Assembly: GCF_900102175.1 (NCBI RefSeq)
Contig: NZ_FNKN01000002.1
Span: 310,001-374,000 of the forward strand
DNA length: 64,000 nt
From: Microbacterium sp. cf332
GTDB taxonomy: Bacteria > Actinomycetota > Actinomycetes > Actinomycetales > Microbacteriaceae
Reading direction: 5' to 3'
Shown in pieces: positions 26,492 to 34,866 of this stretch. Each line of letters starts with the position of its first letter. Position 1 is the stretch's first letter. Below the pieces are notes generated by a model that made no database searches, was not told the DNA's origin, and was given only the letters and a program-made list of their open reading frames with translations. A program made the translations under genes and the position numbers.

Positions 26492-26559
26492 GCCGCGGCG
26501 ATCATCGCCTCGTAGCGCGCACACCGGCTCGTCCACAGGACGGTCGCGTACACCGTCAC
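26419..26559 (-). CDS. Candidate small protein (46 residues), translationally coupled
   Basis: A short frame begins with GTG at 26559, overlapping the stop of the upstream 176-residue gene in a GTGA arrangement. Codons end almost always in G or C, as in real genes here. The peptide starts VTVYATVLWTSR, continues as a helix-like ARYEAMIAAAQAAEKE and ends in a basic, Pro-rich tail. Its last 73 bp run antisense to the 3' end of the ATP-grasp gene. I do not recognise it. The overlap signature and codon pattern support it, but the antisense overlap lowers confidence. Confidence 0.4.
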   Translation of the reverse strand: MTVYATVLWTSRCARYEAMIAAAQAAEKEGESSPPRKRAISPGPDA

Positions 26560-27086
26560 TCCGCTCCCCCGGCGTGCGGACGGGCAGCCGGATGGGGACG
26601 CACGTCGCCGACCCCGAGGGCGCCGGCGCAGGGCACCGCGATGACGTCGCCGCCGCGAACGTCGGCGGGCAGCACGACGGATGCGCCGGTCAGACGCTCG
26701 CGGTCGGCACCGCCGACCTCGATCCGCTGGTCGTGCGCGCTCGACACGCGATTGAGCAGCCGCGCCTCGCCCCACACCGCGAGCCCGGCCGCATCGAGGT
26801 CGGCGTCGACGACGAGAGTCGGGCTGCCGTCGTCGGGCCCGCGCATCACCCGCAGCAGCAGCACGGTCGTCGTGGCGGTAGCTGACGCCATCCCGCCCGA
26901 CAGGGGGATGACTGCCGGCGCCGTCATGACGGCCGGCAGTCCGCACAGCTCGACGAAGCGCTGCGCAGAGATGCCGCAGACGACGACGTCATCGCACGTG
27001 ACGACGGTGCGCGCCGGCCACGCATCCCGGGCATGAGGGGACGGGATGCTGCGACGCAAGGTCGGGAGGAGAGACGTGAGGGTCAT
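26556..27086 (-). CDS. Hypothetical protein
   Basis: 176 residues with no domain I recognise. It has a mixed alpha/beta pattern with motifs VTCDDVVVCGISAQRF and GSPTLVVDADLD, and no signal peptide or membrane segment. GAGG lies just before the ATG. The opposite strand is also open here, but this frame has the more natural composition and is coupled to the 46-residue frame downstream. It is divergent from the photolyase operon across 170 bp, so the two may share a regulatory region. Confidence 0.55.
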   Translation of the reverse strand: MTLTSLLPTLRRSIPSPHARDAWPARTVVTCDDVVVCGISAQRFVELCGLPAVMTAPAVIPLSGGMASATATTTVLLLRVMRGPDDGSPTLVVDADLDAAGLAVWGEARLLNRVSSAHDQRIEVGGADRERLTGASVVLPADVRGGDVIAVPCAGALGVGDVRPHPAARPHAGGAE

Positions 27087-27134
27087 GCCTCAGGTCTACG
27101 CTCGACGCGCTCCGCCCGCGGCTCCCCTCACGCC

Positions 27135-27157
27135 ATCCATACGACGGTCGTACGGAT
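27135..27157. promoter_or_regulatory. Palindromic operator candidate upstream of photolyase operon
   Basis: A 13-bp perfect palindrome TACGACGGTCGTA (27140-27152, centre base G) is extended on both sides by ATCC and GGAT, giving a 23-bp imperfect inverted repeat. It sits in the divergent region 99 bp upstream of the photolyase start. A light- or stress-responsive regulator is a reasonable guess. No regulator gene is adjacent. Confidence 0.5.
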
Positions 27158-27256
27158 CCTCACGCCTTCGCCGCCGCCTCGGACTCCACGGCTAGCGCAG
27201 CCCGGCGCCACGCACAAGCGATAGGACGCACCCGGGGCCGTTCCTACGCTGACACC

Positions 27257-28813
27257 GTGATCCGTAACCTCGTCATCGTCCTGGGCGACCAGCTCGACCC
27301 CGACGCGAGCGGGTTCGACGACTTCGACCCGGCGCAGGACGCCGTCTGGATGGCGGAGGTCGCCGAGGAGTCGACGCACGTGTGGAGTTCCCAGCCCCGC
27401 ACCGCGGTGTTCCTCGCGGCGATGCGCCACTTCGCCGCGGATCAGCGCGATGCCGGGCACACCCTGCACTACACGGAGCTCGACGCACGGGGGAACAAGG
27501 GCACCTTCGCCGACCAGCTCGCCGCCGACCTGGAGAAGCTGAAGCCCGAGGCGCTCGTGATGACCGAGCCCGGCGAATGGCGGGTGCGCGAGGCGCTGAA
27601 GCAGACGGCGGATGCCGCCGGCATCCCCCTCGAGATCCGCGATGACCGGCACTTCTTCTCGACCGTCGCCGAGTTCGCCGAGCACGCCGAGGGCCGGGCG
27701 ACCCTGCGGATGGAGTACTTCTATCGCGAGATGCGCAAGCGGCACGACATCCTCATGACCACCCGCGGCCAGCCCGTCGGCGGCCAGTGGAACTACGACG
27801 CCGACAACCGCAAGGCGTTCCCCAGACAGGGACCCGGCCTGGTGCCTCCGCGCGCGACCTTCCCGCCCGACGAGATCACACGCGACGTCATCGAGCTCAT
27901 CGAGAGGGAGTTCGGCGAGCACCCGGGCTCTCTCGACACGTTCGCCTGGCCGGTCACCCGCGCGCAGGCGCTCGAGGCGCTGCAGCTGTTCATCGACGAG
28001 CGACTGCCCGGCTTCGGCGACGCCCAGGACGCGATGTGGCCGGGCGAGCCCTGGCTGTGGCACGCCCACCTGTCGTCGTCGATGAACCTGAAGCTGCTGC
28101 ATCCCCGTGAGGTCGTGGCCGCCGCCGAAGAGGCCTACCGGTCGAAGCACGCACCGCTCTCGGCGGTCGAGGGGTTCGTCCGGCAGATCCTCGGGTGGCG
28201 CGAGTACGTGCGCGGCATCTACTGGACGCAGATGCCGGGCTATCTGCAGCGGAACGCGTTCGAGGCCTTCGAGCCGCTGCCCGACTGGTACTGGACCGGC
28301 GACACCCCGATGGCGTGCCTCGCGGACGCCATCGGCACGACGCTCGAGAACGGATACGCACACCACATCCAGCGCCTCATGGTGACGGGGCTCTACGCCA
28401 TGCTGCTCGGCGTCGACCCGCGCGAGGTGCACGCCTGGTACCTCGCGGTGTACGTCGACGCGGTCGAGTGGGCCGAACTGCCCAACACCCTCGGCATGAG
28501 CCAGTACGCCGACGGCGGGCTCATGGGCAGCAAGCCCTATGCGGCGACGGGGAAGTACATCGACCGCATGAGCCCGTACTGCAAGACGTGCCCGTTCGAC
28601 CCGGCGAAGCGGATCGGCGAGGACGCCTGCCCCTTCACGACCCTCTACTGGGACTACCTCATCCGCCATGAGGAGCCGCTCGCCGAGAACCACCGCATGG
28701 CGCTGCAGGTGAAGAACCTCGGCCGCCTCGACGATGACGAGATCACCGCGATCCGCGACCGCGCCGACGCCATCCGGCGCGGCGACGTCACCGCACCGGA
28801 GGCGACCCGATGA
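27257..28813 (+). CDS. FeS-BCP (6-4) photolyase / cryptochrome-related protein
   Basis: 518 residues, DPRP/FeS-BCP family, N-terminus NLVIVLGDQLDP. Four cysteines at 354, 442, 445 and 458 have exactly the spacing (88, 3, 13) that I recall for the [4Fe-4S] ligands of Agrobacterium PhrB. The FAD domain includes WREYVRGIYW and NTLGMSQYADGG. The expected function is light-driven repair of (6-4) photoproducts using FAD, a lumazine-type antenna and an iron-sulfur cluster, or photoreception as in CryB. GTG at 27257 is the start. It begins a four-gene overlapping operon with an SDR, a UbiA prenyltransferase and a CrtI-like enzyme. Confidence 0.93.
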   Translation: MIRNLVIVLGDQLDPDASGFDDFDPAQDAVWMAEVAEESTHVWSSQPRTAVFLAAMRHFAADQRDAGHTLHYTELDARGNKGTFADQLAADLEKLKPEALVMTEPGEWRVREALKQTADAAGIPLEIRDDRHFFSTVAEFAEHAEGRATLRMEYFYREMRKRHDILMTTRGQPVGGQWNYDADNRKAFPRQGPGLVPPRATFPPDEITRDVIELIEREFGEHPGSLDTFAWPVTRAQALEALQLFIDERLPGFGDAQDAMWPGEPWLWHAHLSSSMNLKLLHPREVVAAAEEAYRSKHAPLSAVEGFVRQILGWREYVRGIYWTQMPGYLQRNAFEAFEPLPDWYWTGDTPMACLADAIGTTLENGYAHHIQRLMVTGLYAMLLGVDPREVHAWYLAVYVDAVEWAELPNTLGMSQYADGGLMGSKPYAATGKYIDRMSPYCKTCPFDPAKRIGEDACPFTTLYWDYLIRHEEPLAENHRMALQVKNLGRLDDDEITAIRDRADAIRRGDVTAPEATR

Positions 28814-29562
28814 CCGACGACACCGCACCCCCGACCGACATCGCCCTCGTCACCGGGGCACGGGGCGGGGTGGGCCGCGCGCTCGTCGCACGCCTCCGCG
28901 CCCGTGGCGTGCGTGTCGCCGCCGTCGGCCGCGATGCCGCCTCTCTCGCGGAGGTCGACGCCGACGCGCACATCGAGACCGACGTCACGACGCCCGAGGG
29001 CGCGGCGACCGCATTCGCGGAGTGCCGCGCCGCGCTCGGCGCCGCGCCCGCTCTGCTCGCCCACGCGGTGGGCAGCACCCTCATCACGCCGCTGCACCGC
29101 ACGAAGACGGATGAGGCGCGCGACGTGATGCGCGTCAACCTCGAGAGCAGCCTGTGGATCCTGCACGCTTGGCTCGACGCGACCGGCAAGGCACCGGGCG
29201 CCGCGGTGTTCGCGAGCTCGGTCGTCGCCCGCATCGGCGTCGCGAACCACGAGGTCATCGCCGCAGCGAAGGGCGGCGTGGAGGCGCTCGTCCGCAGCGC
29301 CGCCGCGACCTATGCCGCGCGCGGCATCCGGGTCAACGCCGTCGCCCCCGGAATGACCGACACCCCGCTCACCGCCGGCATGCTCGCGGCACCGATGCTG
29401 CGTGAGAGCGCCGAGAAGCAGTACCCGCTCGGCGGCGTGCAGTCCGCCGACGACGTCGCCGCGGTCATGGACTGGCTGCTCTCGCCCGAGGCGTCCCGCA
29501 TCACGGGGCAGGTCATCCCGGTCGATGGCGGATTCACGACCATCCGGCCGATGGTGAGATAG
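28810..29562 (+). CDS. SDR-family protein lacking the usual catalytic Tyr
   Basis: 250 residues. The Rossmann motif TGARGGVG (about residue 15) and the C-terminal GQVIPVDGGFTT are SDR-typical, as is AARGIRVNAVAPGMTDTP. In the active-site helix the expected YxxxK reads IAAAK, so the catalytic Tyr is replaced by Ile while Lys is kept. The upstream Ser strand (FASSVVARIG) is present. It may be an atypical or inactive member. ATGA overlaps with the photolyase stop, and its own stop TAG overlaps the GTG of the UbiA gene, so it is tightly coupled. Confidence 0.83.
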   Translation: MTDDTAPPTDIALVTGARGGVGRALVARLRARGVRVAAVGRDAASLAEVDADAHIETDVTTPEGAATAFAECRAALGAAPALLAHAVGSTLITPLHRTKTDEARDVMRVNLESSLWILHAWLDATGKAPGAAVFASSVVARIGVANHEVIAAAKGGVEALVRSAAATYAARGIRVNAVAPGMTDTPLTAGMLAAPMLRESAEKQYPLGGVQSADDVAAVMDWLLSPEASRITGQVIPVDGGFTTIRPMVR

Positions 29563-30452
29563 TGGCGACAGCCGACCCGAGGAGCGCCGCCATCAGCCGC
29601 CAGACATCGACCGTCGCGCGCCTCGTCCACATCTCGCGGCCCGTCCTGTGGATCAACACCATCGGCACGGGCGCGCTCGGCATGTGGCTCACGGGTCAGC
29701 TCATCGACGTCGACGCGATCCCGCTGCTGATCTGGCTGACGCTGCCGTTCAACCTGCTGATCTATGGCGTGAACGACATCTTCGATCAGGACACGGATGC
29801 GCTGAACCCGCGCAAGGGGTCGATCGAGGGCGCGCGCATCGAGCCCCGCGAGGTGAAGCTCATCGCCTGGGCGGTGGCGATCACCAACGTCCCGTTCCTC
29901 GTCTACTTCGTCATCGCGCTGCCCATCGCGGCGGTCGGTCTGATTCTGCTGTACGCGGGCGTGTTCGTGTTCTACTCGGCGCCCCCGCTGCGGTTCAAGG
30001 CGCGCCCGTTCCTCGACTCGCTGAGCAACGCCGCCTACGGCCTGCCGTTGCTGATCATGCCGGTCGCTCTCGAGGCACCGCCGGTCTGGCCCGCCGTCGT
30101 CGGACTGCTGGCCTGGAGCGTCGCGAAGCACGCCTACGACGCCGTTCAGGACATCGACGAAGACCGCGAAGCCGGCATCACCACGACCGCCGTCCTGCTC
30201 GGCCCGCGTGGCACGGCCCTGTGGAGCGGGGCGTGGTGGCTGATCTCGACGGTGCTGTTCGCGCTGGTCAGCGTGCCCGTCGCGCTCGTGAACCTCGCCC
30301 TCGCCGGGACCCTCGTCGGCTGGATGCTGCTGCGCCCCACGCCCGCCACCGGCCGCAGGCTCTACCCGCTGTCGATCGCGTTCCCGTACATCGCGGGCTC
30401 GGTCGCCAGCGGGCTGCTGCTCGCCGCCATGTTCCTCGGGATCTACCCGTGA
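29562..30452 (+). CDS. UbiA-family prenyltransferase
   Basis: 296 residues, integral membrane, with about eight to nine helices. The two Asp-rich Mg-diphosphate motifs are NDIFDQDTD (about residue 73) and YDAVQDIDEDREAG (about 192). RPVLWINTIG near the N-terminus and the second-loop FKARPFLDSLSNAAYGLP are family-like. It resembles the carotenoid elongase (CrtEb/LbtBC-like) branch more than menaquinone synthesis by eye, and it is coupled to a CrtI-like gene by GTGA. A role in prenylating an isoprenoid or carotenoid is inferred; GGPP synthase and phytoene synthase genes are not in the window. Confidence 0.85.
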   Translation: MATADPRSAAISRQTSTVARLVHISRPVLWINTIGTGALGMWLTGQLIDVDAIPLLIWLTLPFNLLIYGVNDIFDQDTDALNPRKGSIEGARIEPREVKLIAWAVAITNVPFLVYFVIALPIAAVGLILLYAGVFVFYSAPPLRFKARPFLDSLSNAAYGLPLLIMPVALEAPPVWPAVVGLLAWSVAKHAYDAVQDIDEDREAGITTTAVLLGPRGTALWSGAWWLISTVLFALVSVPVALVNLALAGTLVGWMLLRPTPATGRRLYPLSIAFPYIAGSVASGLLLAAMFLGIYP

Positions 30453-31864
30453 GCCGCATCGTCGTCGTCGGCGCGGGCCTCGGCGGGCTCGCGGCATCCG
30501 CACTGCTCGCCCACGCCGGTCACCGCGTGACCCTGCTCGAAGCGGCCGAGGCCGTCGGCGGCAAGAGCCGGCGCATCGAACTCGACGGCGAGCGTATCGA
30601 CACCGGCCCGTCGCTCGTCACGTTCCCGTCCGTCTGGGACGAGCTGCTGCGCCGACTGGGTGCGGATGCCGGCGGTGCGGGTGCGGATGACGGCGGGCTC
30701 GACCTCGTGCGCCTCGAGGAGGTCGGCCGGTACTACTACCGCGGCGAGGAAGTGTCGCTGCCGGTGCCGGAAGGGCATCCCTGGCACGCCGCGTGGCAGC
30801 GCTTCAGCGACGAGCACGCACCCCTCGCGGGCGACGTCGCCGCGCTGCTCGTCGCCGACCCGCTCGATCGCGCGTCGCTGCCGGCGCTGCGTCGGCTGCT
30901 CGCCGTATACGGACGGCGCCTCAGCACCCGGGCCTACCTCGACAGCCTCGCCTGGATGCCCGAGGGGCTGCGCGAGATCATCGCGATCCACACCCTCAAC
31001 GCGGGGGTCTCCCCCGCCCGCACCCCTGCGCTGTACGCAAGCATGCCCGCCGTCATGGCCGCCGACGGGGTGTGGGTGCCGCGCGGCGGGGTGTTCGAGA
31101 TCGTCCTCGCGCTGCAACGGCTCGCGGATGCCGCGGGCGTCGAGATCCGCACCGGCGAGCGCGTCACGCGCATCGAGCGCGGGCGTGTGACGACCGAGAC
31201 CGGCTCGTATGAGGCGGATGTCGTGGTGAGCGGACTGGACGCGTCGAGGCTGGACCGATTGCTCGGGCGGCGCAGCCTGACCCCCGGTTCACCACAGCTG
31301 TCGTGCTCGGCCGTCGCGATCTACGGCGTGCTCGAGAAGCCCCTCCCCGAACGGATCGCCGCGCACAGCGTCATCCTGCCCACGAAGCCGGATGCCCTGC
31401 ACCGCAGTCTCGCCGCCGGCGACGAGCCCGCGGAGACGATGGCGTTCGTCAATCACTACCGTGCGGGCGAGATCTACACGAACGATCGCAGTACCCTGGC
31501 CGTCCTGCTCACGAGCCCCGCCGATGGCCAGGGCTACTCGCTCGACCATCCCTTCGTGAGGCGCGAGATCGAGCGCATCTCCCGCGTGATGGGCCTCGAC
31601 GGGCTGCTCACCGACGGCATGAGCGAGACGACCGTTCTCGACCCGCGCTACTTCGGCTCGTTCGGCGAACCCCACGGCGCCCTCTACGGGGCGTCGCGAC
31701 CCCTGTGGATGAGCGGCCCGCTGCACCAGCCCGCGCAGCACGACCTCCGCGCGCCCTGGCTCTGGCGCGTCGGCGCATCTGTGCACCCGGGCGGCGGCAT
31801 CCCGGCCGTGCTGGGCGGCGCGATGATCGTCGCGTCGAAGCTGCTGAAGCGGTATCCGGCCTGA
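30449..31864 (+). CDS. CrtI-like FAD-dependent carotenoid/phytoene desaturase family oxidoreductase
   Basis: 471 residues. The N-terminal FAD motif is VVGAGLGGLAAS (about 6-17) followed by LEAAEAVGGKSRR. TGPSLVTFPSVW is the CrtI substrate-side motif, and the C-terminal FAD motif is GASVHPGGGIPAVLGGAMI. It is slightly shorter than standard CrtI (about 500-540). The GTG start overlaps the UbiA stop. It is the last gene of the photolyase operon, ahead of a long hairpin. It may desaturate, isomerise or oxidise a polyene; exact chemistry is uncertain in the absence of crtB/crtE. Confidence 0.85.
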   Translation: MSRIVVVGAGLGGLAASALLAHAGHRVTLLEAAEAVGGKSRRIELDGERIDTGPSLVTFPSVWDELLRRLGADAGGAGADDGGLDLVRLEEVGRYYYRGEEVSLPVPEGHPWHAAWQRFSDEHAPLAGDVAALLVADPLDRASLPALRRLLAVYGRRLSTRAYLDSLAWMPEGLREIIAIHTLNAGVSPARTPALYASMPAVMAADGVWVPRGGVFEIVLALQRLADAAGVEIRTGERVTRIERGRVTTETGSYEADVVVSGLDASRLDRLLGRRSLTPGSPQLSCSAVAIYGVLEKPLPERIAAHSVILPTKPDALHRSLAAGDEPAETMAFVNHYRAGEIYTNDRSTLAVLLTSPADGQGYSLDHPFVRREIERISRVMGLDGLLTDGMSETTVLDPRYFGSFGEPHGALYGASRPLWMSGPLHQPAQHDLRAPWLWRVGASVHPGGGIPAVLGGAMIVASKLLKRYPA

Positions 31865-31895
31865 CGCGGAGGCGGCCCCGCAAGCCCTCACGGCG

Positions 31896-31959
31896 GAGGA
31901 GATCTGCAGCCCGGAGGAGGATGCCCCGGGCTTCAGCCCTCCGAAACGCAGATCTCCTC
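31896..31959. terminator. Long hairpin terminator after the CrtI-like gene
   Basis: The 12-bp arms GAGGAGATCTGC and GCAGATCTCCTC enclose a 40-base loop that contains a smaller GCCCGG/CCGGGC hairpin. It marks the boundary between the photolyase operon and the decayed genes downstream. Confidence 0.6.
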
Positions 31960-31971
31960 GGTTGTGCCCGG

Positions 31972-32346
31972 TCAGCCGTCAACCTCCTCGAGAAACGAGA
32001 TGATCGCCGACGCGGGCTCGTCGGGCGCCTCGAGGGCGACGTAGTGGCCGACATCCTCCAGGATGACCGAGCGCACGTCCCCCTCGGCGACGCCTTCCAT
32101 CGTCGAGGCGGTGAACGAGCCCCCGAAGCCACCGACAGCGAGGACGGGAACGCTGATCTTTCGTTCGCGAGCTCGCGTCTGGAACTCGGCGCCCTCGGAC
32201 AGGATGGATCGATAGATGCCGATCGCGCCCGCCCAGCCACCGGGGCGAGCGTAACCGCGGGCGAACTCCTCGATGTCCGCGGCTTCGACCATCAGAGCCG
32301 GGCTCCTGATCCTTGCTTCAGAGGCCGGGCGGACGGGCGCGGGCAC
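31972..32346 (-). pseudogene. Alpha/beta hydrolase C-terminal remnant
   Basis: About 120 residues matching only the C-terminal half of an epoxide-hydrolase-like alpha/beta hydrolase. [23 protein letters not shown] and the terminal His strand [17 protein letters not shown] are recognisable. The nucleophile-elbow half is absent. The first dozen or so codons at the upstream side look like unrelated sequence reading through a junction. The frame that continues upstream belongs to a broken quinone oxidoreductase gene. This looks like the product of a deletion joining two genes. Confidence 0.7.
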
Positions 32347-32515
32347 AGGGATAAAGAGAGTGCGCAGCGCCTGAGCGGAGCTTGATATCCAGCGGATTCA
32401 GGGCGGCGGCGCGGACGTCGACCAATACTTGCCCGTTTCCTGGGGCGGGGAGTGTGACATCGGTAATGGTGAGGACGGAGGGATCTCCGTATTCGGTGAT
32501 CTGAACTGCACGCAT
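32318..32515 (-). pseudogene. Zinc-type alcohol dehydrogenase / quinone oxidoreductase N-terminal remnant
   Basis: MRAVQITEYGDPSVLTITDV and [14 protein letters not shown] are the standard first 50 or so residues of MDR-family NADPH:quinone oxidoreductases. After about residue 53 homology stops and the frame ends within a few codons at 32318. The rest of the roughly 310-residue enzyme is missing. The remnant meets the alpha/beta hydrolase remnant near 32345. It probably once followed the SDR gene in the same operon. Confidence 0.72.
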
Positions 32516-32581
32516 GGAACTCTTCCTTCGGAGCGTGAGGATGGGATGGTAATGGCGCTTTGCTATTTCGCGCCACGGGCC

Positions 32582-33352
32582 TCATCTGCCGCTGACGTAG
32601 CCACCGTCGACGGACAGGGTGACGCCGGTGATCATGCGCGCCTGGTCCGAACAGAGCCAGACGGCCGCGTTGGCCTGATCTTCCGGCTCGGACAGCTTTC
32701 CCATAGGGATGGCGGCGAGGACGGATTCGCGGAAGCCAGTTCCTTCGTTCTGATCGAACGCGTTGCTCATCATGGGGCTGGAGGTGGCGCCTGGGGCGAT
32801 GGCGTTCACGCGGATGCCGTGTTTCGCGTAGTCGAGGGCGGTGTTTCGCGTGAGCCCGACGATGCCGTGTTTGGCGGCGTTGTACGGGGCGTTGTTCGCG
32901 ACGCCTACGACGCCGGCAGCTGACGAGGTGTTCACGATCGCCCCGCCGCCGCTGTCTACCATGGCGGTGACTTGATGCTTGAGGCAGTAGAAGGTGCTGT
33001 AGAGGTTGATCTTCATGACGCGGTCGAAGGTTGCGGCGTCGATCTCGCCGACGGGAGCGAAGACCCCGTTGTAGCCGGCGTTGTTGAAGGCGAAGTCGAG
33101 CTGTCCGTAGGTCGAGACGGTTGCGTCGACGAGGTGAGCGACCTGTGTCTCGTCGCTGACGTCGCAGCGAACGAACGTCGCCGCTCCTCCTTCCGCTTCA
33201 ATAAGACGCACCGTCTCGAGCCCGGAGTCATCGCTGATGTCCGAGACGATGACGTTCGCACCGGCTCGGGCGAAGGCGAGTGCACCTGCCCGACCGATCC
33301 CCGAGCCGGCGCCGGTGACCAGGCCCGCCTTGTCCTGCATGAGGTTATTCAT
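32582..33352 (-). CDS. SDR-family oxidoreductase (glucose/cyclohexanol dehydrogenase-like)
   Basis: 256 residues, complete classical SDR. TGAGSGIGRAG is near residue 14, NNAG at about 88, catalytic YNAAKHG at about 156, and the C-terminal GVTLSVDGGYVSGR is typical. AAGGAG lies seven bases before the ATG. It follows the MFS transporter gene at 57 bp and precedes the broken quinone oxidoreductase, so it is part of the xenobiotic-type operon. The likely task is oxidation or reduction of an alcohol or ketone intermediate. Confidence 0.88.
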   Translation of the reverse strand: MNNLMQDKAGLVTGAGSGIGRAGALAFARAGANVIVSDISDDSGLETVRLIEAEGGAATFVRCDVSDETQVAHLVDATVSTYGQLDFAFNNAGYNGVFAPVGEIDAATFDRVMKINLYSTFYCLKHQVTAMVDSGGGAIVNTSSAAGVVGVANNAPYNAAKHGIVGLTRNTALDYAKHGIRVNAIAPGATSSPMMSNAFDQNEGTGFRESVLAAIPMGKLSEPEDQANAAVWLCSDQARMITGVTLSVDGGYVSGR

Positions 33353-33409
33353 ATGTGTGCTCCTTGCGAGGTGATGTGGTGTCGTCGCGCGGGGCGCGGC
33401 CCCTCGGGT

Positions 33410-34834
33410 TCAGACAGTGGCTGATTCCTGCATCCTCTGGTTCGAGCGGGAGGGCACGAAGAGGGAAGCGATGAGGCCACCGAGGGCGATGATGCCGCCG
33501 GCGGTGAAGGCCGTCTGCGCTCCGATCACGGTCGCCTCCGGGCCCGTCCCGGAGCTGGCGGCGGTGAAGATGCCGACGAGGACGGCGAGCCCGACCGCTC
33601 CGACGAGCTGTTGAGTTGTGTTGAGGGCTGCACTTCCGTGAGCGTGCAGTTCCTCCGGCAGGGATCCCAGCGCCAGTGTGAAGATGGGGGTCCAGGCGAG
33701 AGCCTGGCCTGCGCAGATGATGATGAAGGTCGCGAGCACCACGCCGACCGGCGTGCCCTGATCGACCGTGCTCATGAACCACCATCCAGCGGCGACAATG
33801 ACGGCACCGGTGATCATGAGGGGCCGGGCGCCGACACGCGGGTACAGCTTGCCCGCGATGACCGAGCCGAGGACGATCGTCAGGCCGCCGGGAACCATGA
33901 AGAGGCCGGTTTCGAAGACACCGAGGTCGAGTGCTTCCTGCAGCACCAGCGGCAGGAGGACGCTCAGGCTGAACGCGCCCGCCACGATGAACCCGAACTG
34001 GATGATGGACATGGTGAAAGCTCGACGCGTGAAGACGCGCAGGTCCAACAGCGGCGTTGAGCGGCGCTGGAGGTTCAGCTGGCGCAGGATGAAGGCTGCG
34101 ACGCCGAGGGCACCGAGCGGCACGGCGATCCAGAACGACACGGGGATGCCGTGGCCGGCGCTTTCCCCGACAGCACTGAGCCCGTACACGAGAGCTCCGA
34201 ATCCGAGGGCAGCGAGGCCGAGCGAGGCGATATCGAATGTCGCATTGGACTCAGCGTCCGGGTTCGGGATGTTCAATGCCCCCACGATCAGCGCCACCGC
34301 CGCCAAAGGCAGAACGATGATGAACAGCCACCGCCAGCTGAGCTGCGCCATGACGATCCCGGAGAAGGCGGGCGCGAAAGCCGGCGCGACACCGGTCACC
34401 GCGGTGACCAGGGCCATCATCTGACTCCGTCTGGAGGGCGCGACCATCCCGAACGCCGTGGTCACGAGCAAAGGCACGAGCACGCCGGTACCCAGCGCCT
34501 GGACGACGCGGCCTGCGAGCAGCAGCTCGAACCCGGGCGCCGCAGCGCCGATGGCGGTGCCGAGCGTGAAGAGCCCCATGCTTACGGCGAAGACGGACCG
34601 CAGCCGGAACCGGCGAAGGATAAACCCGGTCGTCGGGATGATGATCGCCAGCGTGAGGGCGTAAACGGTGGTGAGCCATTGACCGGTGCTGGCACTGATC
34701 TGCAGTTCGTCCATGATCGTGGGCAAGGCGACGCCCATCATCAGCTCGGAGACGAGCGCGATGGATGCCGAAGCCGCGAGGACGGTAATGGTGACGATCT
34801 GGCTGGGGGTGAGTTTGTCGGTGCGGGTGCGCAA
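33410..34834 (-). CDS. MFS transporter, DHA2 family (14-helix drug:proton antiporter type)
   Basis: 474 residues, with about 14 hydrophobic segments. VALPTIMDELQISASTGQWLTTVYAL is the DHA2 N-terminal pattern (given by key residues, positions about 33-58), and GRVVQALGTGVLVPLL is motif C-like. The TTG at 34834 with AGGAA six to seven bases upstream is the best start. The final residues are basic. It lies 32 bp after the flavin monooxygenase gene and 57 bp before the SDR. It probably exports the compound processed by those enzymes, or a toxic product. Confidence 0.88.
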   Translation of the reverse strand: MRTRTDKLTPSQIVTITVLAASASIALVSELMMGVALPTIMDELQISASTGQWLTTVYALTLAIIIPTTGFILRRFRLRSVFAVSMGLFTLGTAIGAAAPGFELLLAGRVVQALGTGVLVPLLVTTAFGMVAPSRRSQMMALVTAVTGVAPAFAPAFSGIVMAQLSWRWLFIIVLPLAAVALIVGALNIPNPDAESNATFDIASLGLAALGFGALVYGLSAVGESAGHGIPVSFWIAVPLGALGVAAFILRQLNLQRRSTPLLDLRVFTRRAFTMSIIQFGFIVAGAFSLSVLLPLVLQEALDLGVFETGLFMVPGGLTIVLGSVIAGKLYPRVGARPLMITGAVIVAAGWWFMSTVDQGTPVGVVLATFIIICAGQALAWTPIFTLALGSLPEELHAHGSAALNTTQQLVGAVGLAVLVGIFTAASSGTGPEATVIGAQTAFTAGGIIALGGLIASLFVPSRSNQRMQESATV

Positions 34835-34866
34835 TATCGTTCCTGTGCGTTGAAGGGATGGTCGGG

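Noticed and set aside
27257..31864. A complete carotenoid biosynthesis cluster
   Set aside because: Only a UbiA-like and a CrtI-like gene are present. GGPP synthase, phytoene synthase and cyclase genes are missing.
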